Assembly: GCF_014109765.1 (NCBI RefSeq)
Contig: NZ_CP059139.1
Span: forward strand, 2,918,001 to 2,982,000
Reading direction: 5' to 3'
From: Pseudomonas berkeleyensis
GTDB lineage: Bacteria; Pseudomonadota; Gammaproteobacteria; Pseudomonadales; Pseudomonadaceae
Length of the DNA: 64,000 nt
Shown in pieces: positions 33,213 through 43,124 of the stretch. The stretch's first letter is position 1. The number at the start of each line of letters is the position of its first letter. The position numbers and the translations under genes were made by a program. The notes under the pieces were generated by a model. The model was not told where the DNA came from and did not search any database. It saw only the letters and a list, made by a program, of their open reading frames with translations.

Positions 33213-34706
33213 CTAGCGAGTCTCTTTCTCACCCGTGGTAATCGCTGCCGGATCGTGCAATTGCTCCAACTGCCAGCCACCGCCAAGGGCCGCGATCAGT
33301 TGCACGCTGGCGGTCAGCCGGCTGCCGAGCAGGGTCAGGTTGGTGCGCTCATTGCTCAGCGCCGTGGCCTGCACGGTGACTACGCTGTTGTAGTCCACGG
33401 TGCCGGCGCGGTATTGGTTCTCGATCAGGCGCAGTGACTCGCGCGCCGCATCCAGCGCTTCCTGCTGGACACCACTCTCCTGCTCCAGCACGCGCAACTG
33501 CACCAGGTAGTCCTCGACCTCACGGAAGCTGTCCAGCACGGCCTGACGGTATTGCGCCACGGTCTGGTCGTAGGCGGCTTCGCTGCGCTCCAGCTCGGCA
33601 CGGCGCGCACCGCCGTCGAACAGGGTCAGCGCCAGTTGCGGACCAAGCGACCAGAAGCGATTCGGCACTTCGATCCAATCGGCGAAGCTGCTGCCGCGGT
33701 AGCCGCCCGTGGCGGAAATGCTCAGATCAGGGAACCACGCGGCTTCGGCCACACCGATCTGCGCATTGGCGGCCATCACCCGACGCTCCGCTGCCGCGAC
33801 GTCCGGGCGACGTTCGAGCAACTGCGACGGCAACGCCACAGGAACCGCCGGCAAGGTCGGCAGGCTTTCACGCGGAGCGATGGACAGTTCCGCCGGGCTG
33901 ACGCCCACCAGCACGGCAATCGCATGTTCCAACTGCGCACGTTGCCACTGCAGATCGATGGCCTGCGCCTGGGTGCTCTTGAGCTGGGTAGTGGCCTGAG
34001 TCACGTCGGACTTGGGCACGATACCGGCCTTGTACTGGTTTTCGGTCAGCCGCAGGGAACGCTGGTAAGCCGCCACGGTGGCGTCGAGCAAACGCTTCTG
34101 CTCATCCAGAACACGCAGTTGCAGATAATTCTGCACCAGCTCGCTCTGCAGACTCAGGCGCGCGGCAGCGAGATCGGCTGCACTGGCGTCGAACTCGGCC
34201 CGGCTTGCCTCCAGACCCCGGCGCAGTTTGCCCCAAATATCCAGTTCCCAGGCCGCATTGAGGCTCAGGTCATAGCTCTTGGAGATGCGAGAGGCACTCG
34301 AACCACTGACGGCAACGCCATCGGAGGTTCTCAGCGTGCTATCGCCACCGCCCTGCCCGGCACGTGTCACTCCGGCGCTACCGGACAAGGTGGGATAGAA
34401 ACTGGCCCGGGCGCTGCGCACCAAGGCACGCGCCTGACGATACTGGGCTTCGGCCGCAGCCAGGTTCTGGTTGGACACCTGCAGGCGCTCGGCCAATGCG
34501 TTCAACTCGGTGTCGCCATACAGCGCCCACCAGTTACCGCGCTCCAACGCGTCAGCCGGGGCCGCGGCCTTCCAGCCCTCGACCTGCTTGAACTGCGTAG
34601 GCGCCGCCAATTCGGGACGCTGATAGTCAGGCCCCAGGGCGCATCCGCCGAGGACGCCGACCAACAGCAGAGAGACGAGGGTTCGGGCAAAGGGAGCTCG
34701 ATTCAT
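33213..34706 (-). CDS. opmB: RND efflux outer-membrane lipoprotein OpmB (NodT/OprM family)
   Basis: 497-residue outer-membrane channel of the MuxABC-OpmB pump. A lipoprotein signal ends in the lipobox LGGC with acylated C22. Two outer-membrane-efflux repeats follow, with typical NLAAAEAQYRQARALVRSARASFYPTLS and AWELDIWGKLRRGLEASRAEFDA segments. It is the last gene of the leftward mux operon and overlaps muxC by 4 bp. In P. aeruginosa the homologous system exports aztreonam, macrolides and novobiocin; symbols here follow operon order and similarity. Confidence 0.88.
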   Translation of the reverse strand: MNRAPFARTLVSLLLVGVLGGCALGPDYQRPELAAPTQFKQVEGWKAAAPADALERGNWWALYGDTELNALAERLQVSNQNLAAAEAQYRQARALVRSARASFYPTLSGSAGVTRAGQGGGDSTLRTSDGVAVSGSSASRISKSYDLSLNAAWELDIWGKLRRGLEASRAEFDASAADLAAARLSLQSELVQNYLQLRVLDEQKRLLDATVAAYQRSLRLTENQYKAGIVPKSDVTQATTQLKSTQAQAIDLQWQRAQLEHAIAVLVGVSPAELSIAPRESLPTLPAVPVALPSQLLERRPDVAAAERRVMAANAQIGVAEAAWFPDLSISATGGYRGSSFADWIEVPNRFWSLGPQLALTLFDGGARRAELERSEAAYDQTVAQYRQAVLDSFREVEDYLVQLRVLEQESGVQQEALDAARESLRLIENQYRAGTVDYNSVVTVQATALSNERTNLTLLGSRLTASVQLIAALGGGWQLEQLHDPAAITTGEKETR

Positions 34707-37700
34707 AACGGGGTATCCAACGAAGCATCGGTACGCACGCCGCGCCAGCGATTGACGCGATGGCGCAGGCGGTCGAAGTAGAGATAGATCACCGGAGTGG
34801 TGTACAGGGTCAGCAACTGGCTGAGCACCAGGCCACCGACGATGGTAACGCCCAGCGGTTGGCGCATTTCCGAGCCTTCGGCGCTGCCCAGTACCAGCGG
34901 CAAGGCACCGAGAATGGCAGCCAGGGTGGTCATCAGGATCGGCCGGAAGCGCAGCAGACAGGCACGGCGGATCGACTCCTGCGGGCTCAGCTTTTCGCCA
35001 CGCTCCAGTTGAAGGGCCAGATCGACCATCAGGATGGCGTTCTTCTTGACGATGCCGATCAGCAGGAACAGGCCCAGCAACGAGATCAGGCTGAACTCCA
35101 TGCCCACCAGTTGCAGCGCCAGTAAAGCGCCGACGCCCGCCGATGGCAGGGTCGAGAGAATGGTCAGCGGGTGCACGTAGCTCTCATAGAGCACGCCAAG
35201 CACCAGATATACGACCACCAGCGCCAACAGGATCATCAGCGGCTGGTTGTCCTGCGCCTTCTGGAATGCTGCACCGGTGCCGCCCAGCGTGCCCTGCACC
35301 GCAGTGGGCAGGTTGAGTCGGGCGATGGCGGCGTCGATGGCGCGGGTGGCCTGATCCAGGCTCACACCTTCGGCCAGCGAAAAGCCGATGTTCTCCACGG
35401 CGAACTGGCCCTGGTGACTGACTCGGTCGTTCTCCAGGCTGCGCTCCCAGTGGGCGAAGGTCGACAACGGTACGCGCGCGCCCTCGTCGGTGATCAGCTG
35501 GATCTGGTTGAGCGCCTCAGGATGCTGGGCGTATTTGGGGTTGATCTCCATCACCACGCTGTACTGGTTCAGCGCCTCGTAGATGGTCGACACCTGGCGC
35601 TGGCTGAAGGCGTTGTTCAGCACCGCGGTGATCATATCCATGTCCACACCCAGGCGGCGCGCCGCCTCGCGGTCGACCACCAGACGAATCTGCTGCGCAC
35701 CCTCGGTTTCCCGGGCGTCGATCCCGGTTAGCTCAGGCAGCGCACGCAGCGTATCGCGTACCTGCGGCAGCCAGGTGCGCAGCGCATCGAGGTCGTCGGA
35801 CAGCAACATGTACTCGTTTTCCGAACTGCGGCCCTGGCGCCCGCCCATCTGCAGATCCTGATCCGGCATGAGGAACATGCGCCCGCCCGGCACCTTGGGC
35901 ACGCTGGTACGCAGACGATTGATCACGTCCTGGGCGGAATCGCTGCGTTGGGCGATGGGTTTCAGGCGCACGATCATGAAGGCATTGTTGATGCCGCCGC
36001 TGCCGCCGATGAAACCGGCCACGCTTTCCACGGCCGGATCGGCCAGCACTGCGTTGCGGAAGATTTCCATCTTCGGCTGCATGACCTGAAACGACAGACC
36101 GTCATCACCACGGATGAAGCCGATCAATTGGCCGGTGTCCTGCTGCGGCATGAAGGTCTTGGGCACGCTGACGAACAGGTAGACGTTCAGGGCGATGGTG
36201 GCCAGGAAGCTCAGCAGCATCAGCAGCGAATGGCGCAGCGCCCAGTCCAGACTGCGACCGTAGAACGCCAGCACACGATTTTGCAGGCGGTCACCCCACT
36301 GCTGCAGGCGCCCGCGCGACTGCTCGTCCTCGGCTTTGAGCCAACGCGCGCAGAGCATCGGCGTCAGCGTCAGCGACACCAGCAGGGAAATGACCACAGC
36401 CACCGCCAGGGTCAGCGAGAACTCGCGGAACAGCCGCTCGATGATGCCGCCCATGAACAGGATAGAGACGAACACTGCCACCAGCGACAGGTTCATCGAC
36501 AGCAACGTGAAGCCCACTTCGCGGGTGCCCTTGAACGCCGCCTGCATCGGTGTCTCGCCGTTCTGGATATGCCGGGAGATGTTCTCCAGCACCACGATGG
36601 CGTCGTCCACCACCAGGCCGGTAGCGATGATCAGCGCCATCAGCGACAGGTTGTTGAGCGAAAAACCCAGCAGGTACATGGCGGCGAAGCTTCCGATCAG
36701 CGATACCGGCACCGCCAGCGCCGGGATCAGCGCAGCGCGCCAGCGACCGAGGAAGGCCAGTACCACCAGGATCACCAGCCCCACCGCGATCAGCAGGGTT
36801 TGCTCGGCCTCATGCAAGGTGGCACGGATCACCGGCGAGCGATCCATGGCCACTTCCAGTTCGACGCTGGCCGGGATCACTTCGCGCAGCGCCGGCAACT
36901 CGGCGCGGATGTCGCTGATGGTCTGCAAGATATTCGCCCCGCTCTGCCGGTTGATCACCAGCAGCACCGACTCCTTGTCGTTGTAGAAACCGCTGTTGTA
37001 GCGGTCTTCAACGCCATCGGTGACGGTCGCCACGTCGCCCAAACGCACCGCAGCGCCATCCTGGTAGCGAATGATCATCGGGATGTAGTCGGCGGCCTTG
37101 GCCAACTGGTCGCTGGCCTGCACCTGCCAGCGGCGCTGATCGTCTTCTACCGCCCCCTTGGGCTTGAGGGCGTTACTGGCGGAGATGGCCTGGCGCACTT
37201 CGTCGAGGGCGATGCCGTACTGGTCGAGCAGGCGCGGCTCCAGCGCCACGCGCACGGCCGGCAATGAACTGCCGCCGACCTGCACCTCACCGACGCCGGT
37301 GACCTGCGACAGCTTCTGCGCCAGGATGGTCGACGCCACGTCGTAGAGCTGGCCCTTGTTCAGAGTGTCGCTGGTCAGCGAAATGACCATGATCGGCGCT
37401 TGCGACGGGTTGATCTTGCGGTAGCTGGGCATGGTGCGCATGCCGCTGGGCAACAGCTCGCGCGCGGCGTTGATCGCCGCCTGTACCTCACGGGCCGCGG
37501 TGTTGATGTCCTTGTTCAGGTCGAACTCGACCATGATCCGCGTGCTGCCCTGGCTGCTATTGCTGTTCATCTGGTTGACGCCAGCGATGCTGCCCAGCGA
37601 ACGCTCCAAAGGCGTGGCCACGGTTGCCGCCATGATCTGCGGGCTAGCACCGGGCAGGTTGGCCTGCACGGTGATCACCGGGAAATCCATGTTCGGCAGC

Positions 37701-37807
37701 GGCGATACCGGCAACAGGCCGAAACTGACCCCGCCGAGCAGCATGATCGCCAGGCTCAGCAACAGAGTCGCCACCGGGCGACGGATGAAGGGGGCGGACA
37801 GGTTCAT
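34703..37807 (-). CDS. muxC: RND efflux transporter, MuxC/MdtC type
   Basis: 1034-residue inner-membrane proton/drug antiporter with 12 helices and two large periplasmic loops. It begins MNLSAPFIRRPVATLLLSLAI and has the AcrB-family LPNMDFPVITVQANLPGASP stretch. The proton-relay helix contains GLVVDDAIVVLENISRHIQ (TM4). It works as a heterotrimer with MuxB, as MdtB and MdtC do in E. coli. An in-frame ATG ten codons upstream (37837) is rejected because RND proteins begin right at the amphipathic helix. A REP hairpin lies in the 106-bp gap from muxB. Confidence 0.92.
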   Translation of the reverse strand: MNLSAPFIRRPVATLLLSLAIMLLGGVSFGLLPVSPLPNMDFPVITVQANLPGASPQIMAATVATPLERSLGSIAGVNQMNSNSSQGSTRIMVEFDLNKDINTAAREVQAAINAARELLPSGMRTMPSYRKINPSQAPIMVISLTSDTLNKGQLYDVASTILAQKLSQVTGVGEVQVGGSSLPAVRVALEPRLLDQYGIALDEVRQAISASNALKPKGAVEDDQRRWQVQASDQLAKAADYIPMIIRYQDGAAVRLGDVATVTDGVEDRYNSGFYNDKESVLLVINRQSGANILQTISDIRAELPALREVIPASVELEVAMDRSPVIRATLHEAEQTLLIAVGLVILVVLAFLGRWRAALIPALAVPVSLIGSFAAMYLLGFSLNNLSLMALIIATGLVVDDAIVVLENISRHIQNGETPMQAAFKGTREVGFTLLSMNLSLVAVFVSILFMGGIIERLFREFSLTLAVAVVISLLVSLTLTPMLCARWLKAEDEQSRGRLQQWGDRLQNRVLAFYGRSLDWALRHSLLMLLSFLATIALNVYLFVSVPKTFMPQQDTGQLIGFIRGDDGLSFQVMQPKMEIFRNAVLADPAVESVAGFIGGSGGINNAFMIVRLKPIAQRSDSAQDVINRLRTSVPKVPGGRMFLMPDQDLQMGGRQGRSSENEYMLLSDDLDALRTWLPQVRDTLRALPELTGIDARETEGAQQIRLVVDREAARRLGVDMDMITAVLNNAFSQRQVSTIYEALNQYSVVMEINPKYAQHPEALNQIQLITDEGARVPLSTFAHWERSLENDRVSHQGQFAVENIGFSLAEGVSLDQATRAIDAAIARLNLPTAVQGTLGGTGAAFQKAQDNQPLMILLALVVVYLVLGVLYESYVHPLTILSTLPSAGVGALLALQLVGMEFSLISLLGLFLLIGIVKKNAILMVDLALQLERGEKLSPQESIRRACLLRFRPILMTTLAAILGALPLVLGSAEGSEMRQPLGVTIVGGLVLSQLLTLYTTPVIYLYFDRLRHRVNRWRGVRTDASLDTPL

Positions 37808-37841
37808 GCGTGATTGGCCCTGCCAAGGCTTCGCCAATCCT

Positions 37842-37904
37842 GTAGGAGTGGCTTCAGCCGCGAACAGGTCGGTGCAGGATATTCGCGGCTGAAGCCGCTC
37901 CTAC
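37842..37904. repeat. REP element inside the mux operon
   Basis: Arms 37842-37864 (GTAGGAGTGGCTTCAGCCGC GAA) and 37882-37904 are complementary over 23 bases with one mismatch, around a 17-base loop. The GTAGGAGCGGCTTCAGCCGCGAA core is a common Pseudomonas REP sequence. It lies between muxB and muxC and would form a strong RNA hairpin in the operon mRNA. Confidence 0.88.
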
Positions 37905-37913
37905 GCTGGGAGC

Positions 37914-40900
37914 TCATACCGCCACCCCAGCCGCGCTACGCCCGCTGACACGGCGTGACAGACGGTCGAAGTACAGGTAGATCACCGGCGTGGTGAACAG
38001 TGTCAGCACCTGGCTGACCAGCAGGCCGCCAACCATCACCAGACCCAGTGGCTGGCGCAATTCCGCGCCAGAGCCCGAAGCCAGCATCAGCGGCACCGCA
38101 CCGAACAGTGCGGCCAGGGTGGTCATCAGGATCGGTCGGAAGCGCAGCAACGCCGCCTGGTAGATCGCCGCCTCCGGTGCCATGCCCTGATGACGCTCGG
38201 CCTCCAGGGCGAAATCGATCATCATGATGGCGTTCTTCTTGACGATACCGATCAGCAGGATGATGCCGATGATCGCGATCAGGCCCAGGTCGTTGCCGGT
38301 CAAGAGCAGCGCCAGCAAGGCGCCGACGCCCGCCGACGGCAGCGTGGAGAGAATGGTGATCGGGTGGATGTAGCTCTCGTAGAGCACGCCGAGCACGATG
38401 TACATGGTGACGATGGCTGCCAGGATCAGCAGCAGCGTCGAGGACAGTGACGCGCGGAAGGCCTCGGCAGCGCCCTGGAACTGCGTGTCGATCGCACCGG
38501 GCAGACCGATGTCAGCCTCCACCTGCTCGATCACCGCCACCGCCTCGCCCAGCGATACGCCGGGCGCCAGGTTGAACGACAGGGTCACCGCCGGGAACTG
38601 GCCGATATGGTTGATTAGCAGGCTGGCCGGGCGCTCCTCGATGTGCGCCAGCGATGACAGCGGCACCTGACCGCCTTCAGCGGTAGCGACGTGAATCTGC
38701 CCCAGCGCGGCCATGCCGATACGCCCGCCGTCGCGGCTCTCCAGCACTACACGGTACTGGCTGGCCTGGGTGTAGATGGTGCTGATCTGACGCTGACCGA
38801 AGGCGTCGTACAGCGCGTCGTCGATGGTGCTGACTCTCACGCCCAGGCGCGATGCGGCGTCGCGGTCGATCTGCAGATACACCTGCAGGCCACGGTTCTG
38901 CAGGTCGCTGGCCACATCGGTCAGCTCTGGCTGCTCGCGCAGGGCCTCGACCAGGCGTGGCGTCCACTCTTCCAGCAAGGCGCTTTCCGGCGACTCCAGG
39001 GTGAACTGGAATTGCGTGCGGCTGATGCGGTCTTCGATGGTCAGATCCTGCACCGGCTGCATGTACAGCTCGATGCCGGGAATGCGTGCCAGCTCGGGAC
39101 GCAGGCGGTCGATCACCTCGCTCGCCGTCACGTCGCGCTCGGCGTGCGGCTTGAGGTTGATCAGCAGGCGGCCGCTATTGAGCGTCGGGTTGTCGCCGTC
39201 CACGCCAATCGCAGACGACAGGCTGGCCACCGCCGGATCACGCAGGATCACATCGGCCAGGCGCTGCTGGCGCTCGCTCATGGCGCTGAAGGAAATCGAC
39301 TGCGGCGCCTCGGAAATGCCCTGGATCACCCCGGTGTCCTGCACAGGGAAGAAGCCCTTGGGGACGGCCAGGTACAGCAGCACGGTCAGGCCCATGGTGG
39401 CGATGGCCACCAGCAGGGTCAGCGGCTGGTGACGCAATACCCACTGCAACCACACGCCATAGCGTTCGATCATACGGTCGATCACGCCACCGGCCGCGTG
39501 GTAGAAGCGCCCTTCCGACTCGGACTTTTCAGCCTTGAGCAGGCGCGCGCACATCATGGGCGTCAGCGTCAGCGATACCACCAGGGAAATCATGATCGCC
39601 ACCGCCAGGGTGATGGCGAACTCACGGAACAATCGCCCCACCACATCGGCCATGAACAGCAGCGGGATCAGTACGGCGATCAGCGACAGGGTCAGCGACA
39701 CCAGAGTGAAACCGATCTGCCGCGCGCCCTTGAGCGCAGCGTTGAACGGCGTTTCGCCCTCCTCCAGATGGCGGGCGATGTTCTCCAGCATGACGATGGC
39801 ATCGTCCACCACGAAACCGGTGGCGATGGTCAGCGCCATCAGCGTCAGGTTGTTGATGGTGAAACCGGCCAGGTACATCACGGCGAAGGTGCCGATCAGC
39901 GACAGTGGCACCACCACCGAAGGAATGATGGTCGCCGACAGCTTGCGCAGGAACAGGAAGGTCACCAGCACCACCAGGGTGATGGCCAGCAGCAACTCGT
40001 GCTGCACGTCGCGCACGGCGGCGCGGATGGTCTGGGTGCGGTCGGTGAGCACCTTGACCTCGACGCTGGCCGGCAGGCTTTCGGTCAGGTGCGGTAGCAG
40101 GGCCTGGATGCGGTCGACCACGTCGATGACGTTGGCGCCGGGCTGACGCTGCACATTGACCAGCACCGCCTGGTTACGGTCGGCCCAGGCGGCCAGGCGC
40201 TCGTTCTCGGCGCCGTCGACGATGTCGGCGACATCCTTCAGGCGCAGCGCAGCGCCATTCTCGTAGCTGAGGATCAGCTCGCGGTATTCCTCGACCGAGC
40301 GCAACTGGTCGTTGGCGTCGAGCTGTGAGACGCGGGTTGGCCCATCGAAGTTGCCCTTGGGCTGGTTGACGTTGCTGGCGGTGATCAGGCTGCGCACGTC
40401 CGCCAGGCTCAGGCCATAGGCCGCCAGGGCCTCGGGATTGACGCGAATGCGCACGGCAGGCCGCTGGCCGCCAGCCAGAGTGACCAAGCCAACACCGCTG
40501 GTTTGCGCCAGTTTCTGCGCCAGGCGGGTATCGACCAGGTCGTTGACCTGCGGCAGCGGCAGGCTCTTGGAGCTGACCGCCAGAGTCAGCACCGGCGTGT
40601 CGGCCGGGTTGACCTTGTTGTACACCGGCGGCGCAGGCAGATCATTGGGCAGCAGGTTGCTTGCCGCGTTGATCGCTGCCTGCACTTCCTGCTCGGCCAC
40701 CGCCAACGACACTTCCAGATTGAAGCGCAGGGTGATCACCGAGGCGCCGCCTGAACTGGTCGAGGACATTTGTTTGAGGCCGGCCATCTGCCCGAACTGG
40801 CGCTCCAGCGGCGCGGTGACCGCGCTGGTCATCACATCCGGGCTGGCGCCTGGATACAGGGTGAGCACGCGAATGGTCGGGTAATCCACCTCCGGCAACG

Positions 40901-41006
40901 CCGAGATCGGCAACAGGCGGTAGGCGATCAGGCCGCTGAGGAAGATCGCCACCATCAACAGCGTGGTGGCGACCGGCCGCAGGATGAACGGGCGGGAGAT
41001 GTTCAT
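37914..41006 (-). CDS. muxB: RND efflux transporter, MuxB/MdtB type
   Basis: 1030-residue inner-membrane RND pump subunit. It begins [20 protein letters not shown], carries [20 protein letters not shown] in the first periplasmic domain and the TM4 proton-relay segment [20 protein letters not shown]. It is paralogous to MuxC and forms a heterotrimer with it. Overlap of 4 bp with muxA upstream; 106 bp and a REP element downstream before muxC. Confidence 0.92.
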   Translation of the reverse strand: MNISRPFILRPVATTLLMVAIFLSGLIAYRLLPISALPEVDYPTIRVLTLYPGASPDVMTSAVTAPLERQFGQMAGLKQMSSTSSGGASVITLRFNLEVSLAVAEQEVQAAINAASNLLPNDLPAPPVYNKVNPADTPVLTLAVSSKSLPLPQVNDLVDTRLAQKLAQTSGVGLVTLAGGQRPAVRIRVNPEALAAYGLSLADVRSLITASNVNQPKGNFDGPTRVSQLDANDQLRSVEEYRELILSYENGAALRLKDVADIVDGAENERLAAWADRNQAVLVNVQRQPGANVIDVVDRIQALLPHLTESLPASVEVKVLTDRTQTIRAAVRDVQHELLLAITLVVLVTFLFLRKLSATIIPSVVVPLSLIGTFAVMYLAGFTINNLTLMALTIATGFVVDDAIVMLENIARHLEEGETPFNAALKGARQIGFTLVSLTLSLIAVLIPLLFMADVVGRLFREFAITLAVAIMISLVVSLTLTPMMCARLLKAEKSESEGRFYHAAGGVIDRMIERYGVWLQWVLRHQPLTLLVAIATMGLTVLLYLAVPKGFFPVQDTGVIQGISEAPQSISFSAMSERQQRLADVILRDPAVASLSSAIGVDGDNPTLNSGRLLINLKPHAERDVTASEVIDRLRPELARIPGIELYMQPVQDLTIEDRISRTQFQFTLESPESALLEEWTPRLVEALREQPELTDVASDLQNRGLQVYLQIDRDAASRLGVRVSTIDDALYDAFGQRQISTIYTQASQYRVVLESRDGGRIGMAALGQIHVATAEGGQVPLSSLAHIEERPASLLINHIGQFPAVTLSFNLAPGVSLGEAVAVIEQVEADIGLPGAIDTQFQGAAEAFRASLSSTLLLILAAIVTMYIVLGVLYESYIHPITILSTLPSAGVGALLALLLTGNDLGLIAIIGIILLIGIVKKNAIMMIDFALEAERHQGMAPEAAIYQAALLRFRPILMTTLAALFGAVPLMLASGSGAELRQPLGLVMVGGLLVSQVLTLFTTPVIYLYFDRLSRRVSGRSAAGVAV

Positions 41007-42238
41007 GCGTCAGTCCGCGGACTGCCGGCGCGCTTGCTGCTGTCAGGCGCTGCGTTTGGCGTCGGCTGCTCAGCCTGGCTGGGGTCAATCACTTCGACCT
41101 CGGCGCCGTCGCGCAGGCGGTCGGAGCCTTCCAGCACCAGGCGTTCGCCCGGCTGCACGCCCTCCTCGACCAGCGTGTCTTCGCCGTTGCTGGCGGCAGC
41201 ATTGACCAGGCGGATGCTGACCTTGTTCTCGCCATCGACCACATAGACGAAGGTGCCGCGATTACCGAACTGCAGCGACGATGACGGAATGATGGTAGCC
41301 GCCTCGCGGGTTTCCACGCGCAGGCGCACGTTGACGAACTGGTTGGGGAACAACATCTGCTCGGCATTCTCGAAACGCGCCTTGAGCTTGACCGTACCGG
41401 TGGTGGTGTCGATCTGGTTGTCGAGGCTTTCCAGCACGCCGTCAGCCAGTTTCAGGCGTTCGCCGCGATCCCAGGCTTCTACCTGCAGCGTCACGTCGTT
41501 GCGCACACGCTTGAGCACGGCGGGCAGGTCACCCTCGGGAATGGTGAAGATCACCGAAATCGGATCGGTCTGGGTGATCACCACCAGTGGCGTGGTATCA
41601 CCGCTGCTGACCAGGTTACCGACGTCCAGCTGACGCAGGCCCAGGCGGCCGCTGATAGGTGCGCGAATCTGGGTGAAATCGAGGTTGAGCTTGGCGGTCG
41701 CGACATCCGCCTGATTGCTCTTGATACTGCCACGATACTGGTTGACCAGCGCACGCTGGGTGTCGAGCGTCTGCTTGGCGATGCTGTCTTCGGCGTACAG
41801 GCCTTCATAGCGGGAAAGATCCAGTTCGGCGTTCTTCAGTTGCGCCTGGTTCTCCTGCAGCGCGCCCTGCGCCTGCTGCAACGCCACTTCATAGGAACGC
41901 GGGTCGATCACTGCCAGCAGGTCACCGGCCTTGACCTGCTGGCCTTCAGTGAACAGCACCTTGACCAGCTCGCCATCGACCCGCGAGCGTACGTTGACGG
42001 TGTTGTAGGCCGTCACCGTACCCAGCGCTTTCAGTTCGATGGCGAAATCCGCCTGTCTGACTTCAGCCACCCGTACCGGCGTTGGCCCCATGTCGCCAAA
42101 GCGACCACGCCCGGTCTGTTGCGATTGCGGCGCACTCGGCCAGAACCACCACAGCAACAGGAACAGTACGGCGAGCAGGGTCAGGCCGATCAGCCATTGG
42201 CGGGAGGTCTTGGCAGAGGTCGCAGAGGCATTGGACAT
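41003..42238 (-). CDS. muxA: RND efflux periplasmic adaptor MuxA/MdtA type
   Basis: 411-residue membrane-fusion protein. One N-terminal membrane anchor ([20 protein letters not shown]) precedes the lipoyl/hairpin region ([32 protein letters not shown], then coiled-coil hairpin [20 protein letters not shown]) and the beta-barrel domains. It is the first gene of the muxABC-opmB operon and presumably follows the operon promoter in the 176 bp to the right, where I see no clear operator. Confidence 0.9.
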   Translation of the reverse strand: MSNASATSAKTSRQWLIGLTLLAVLFLLLWWFWPSAPQSQQTGRGRFGDMGPTPVRVAEVRQADFAIELKALGTVTAYNTVNVRSRVDGELVKVLFTEGQQVKAGDLLAVIDPRSYEVALQQAQGALQENQAQLKNAELDLSRYEGLYAEDSIAKQTLDTQRALVNQYRGSIKSNQADVATAKLNLDFTQIRAPISGRLGLRQLDVGNLVSSGDTTPLVVITQTDPISVIFTIPEGDLPAVLKRVRNDVTLQVEAWDRGERLKLADGVLESLDNQIDTTTGTVKLKARFENAEQMLFPNQFVNVRLRVETREAATIIPSSSLQFGNRGTFVYVVDGENKVSIRLVNAAASNGEDTLVEEGVQPGERLVLEGSDRLRDGAEVEVIDPSQAEQPTPNAAPDSSKRAGSPRTDA

Positions 42239-42417
42239 GGCGGAAAACGAGTCACTTCTTTAGGGAGTCGGAACGATAAGCACTGGCCGGTGGCAAGCAA
42301 AGTCTATTTACCGGCTTTTTACTCTCTTCTTACGTAACTAACTGTTTGGATCAGCGAACAATTTAGGGCAGGCAAGAGACTGTCACGGTGTACACGGCGT
42401 TCGCCGGGGCGCACAAA

Positions 42418-42444
42418 TAAAAACGGCCTGCTAGGCAGGCCGTC
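42418..42444 (-). terminator. Rho-independent terminator of tpx
   Basis: On the minus strand a 9-bp stem (42436-42444 with 42424-42432) closes a three-base loop and is followed by a T-rich run. It starts 17 bp after the tpx stop. Confidence 0.9.
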
Positions 42445-42460
42445 TGTTTTTACTTGCCGC

Positions 42461-42961
42461 TTACTTGAGCACGGCCAGCGCTGCTGCGTAGTTCGGCTCG
42501 TCAGCGATTTCGCCGACCAGCTCGCTGTGCAGCACCTTGTCGTTCTCGTCCAGCACCACCACGGCACGGGCAGCCAGGCCGGTGAGCGGGCCGCTGGCGA
42601 TGGCCACGCCGTAGTTCTTGAGGAAGTCGGCGCCACGCAGGGTCGACAGATTGACCACGTTTTCCAGACCTTCGGCGCCGCAGAAACGCGCCTGGGCGAA
42701 CGGCAGGTCAGCGGAGATGCACAGCACCACGGTGTTTTCCAGCTGGCTGGCCTCGGCGTTGAACTTGCGCACGGAGGTGGCGCAGGTCGGGGTGTCGACG
42801 CTCGGGAAGATGTTCAGCACCTTGCGCTTGCCGGCCAGGCTGGCCAGGGTGACGTCGCTCAGGTTGCCAGCGACCAGGCTGAAAGCCGGAGCCTGTTGGC
42901 CTGCGCTCGGCAGTTGACCATCGACCTGCACCGGGTTGCCTTTGAGGGTGACTTGCGCCAT
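42461..42961 (-). CDS. tpx: Thiol peroxidase (atypical 2-Cys peroxiredoxin)
   Basis: 166-residue thioredoxin-dependent peroxidase that reduces H2O2 and lipid hydroperoxides. The peroxidatic C60 is in [10 protein letters not shown] and the resolving C94 in [10 protein letters not shown], matching E. coli Tpx C61/C95. The start at 42961 ([15 protein letters not shown]) has a GGAG-type ribosome-binding site and gives the family length. Monocistronic with its own terminator. Confidence 0.97.
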   Translation of the reverse strand: MAQVTLKGNPVQVDGQLPSAGQQAPAFSLVAGNLSDVTLASLAGKRKVLNIFPSVDTPTCATSVRKFNAEASQLENTVVLCISADLPFAQARFCGAEGLENVVNLSTLRGADFLKNYGVAIASGPLTGLAARAVVVLDENDKVLHSELVGEIADEPNYAAALAVLK

Positions 42962-43124
42962 GGGAGTTTCCTTATCGTTCAGGGAGTTGAAGGGCAAATA
43001 TGTGACACGGGTTTCACCGAGATGAAGAGCCCATCGAATGGCAGGTCACGGCCCGACCATGCATCCAGCCTAGCGCAGAAGCGCGGCCGATACACCTGAG
43101 GCCGTGTAGGGATATAGCGCATGT

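Noticed and set aside
35948..37267. 439-codon plus-strand frame antisense to muxC
   Set aside because: His/Gln/Arg-rich composition typical of antisense frames of high-GC genes; muxC is well supported on the other strand.
38691..40097. 468-codon plus-strand frame antisense to muxB
   Set aside because: Shadow of muxB with biased composition and no motif.
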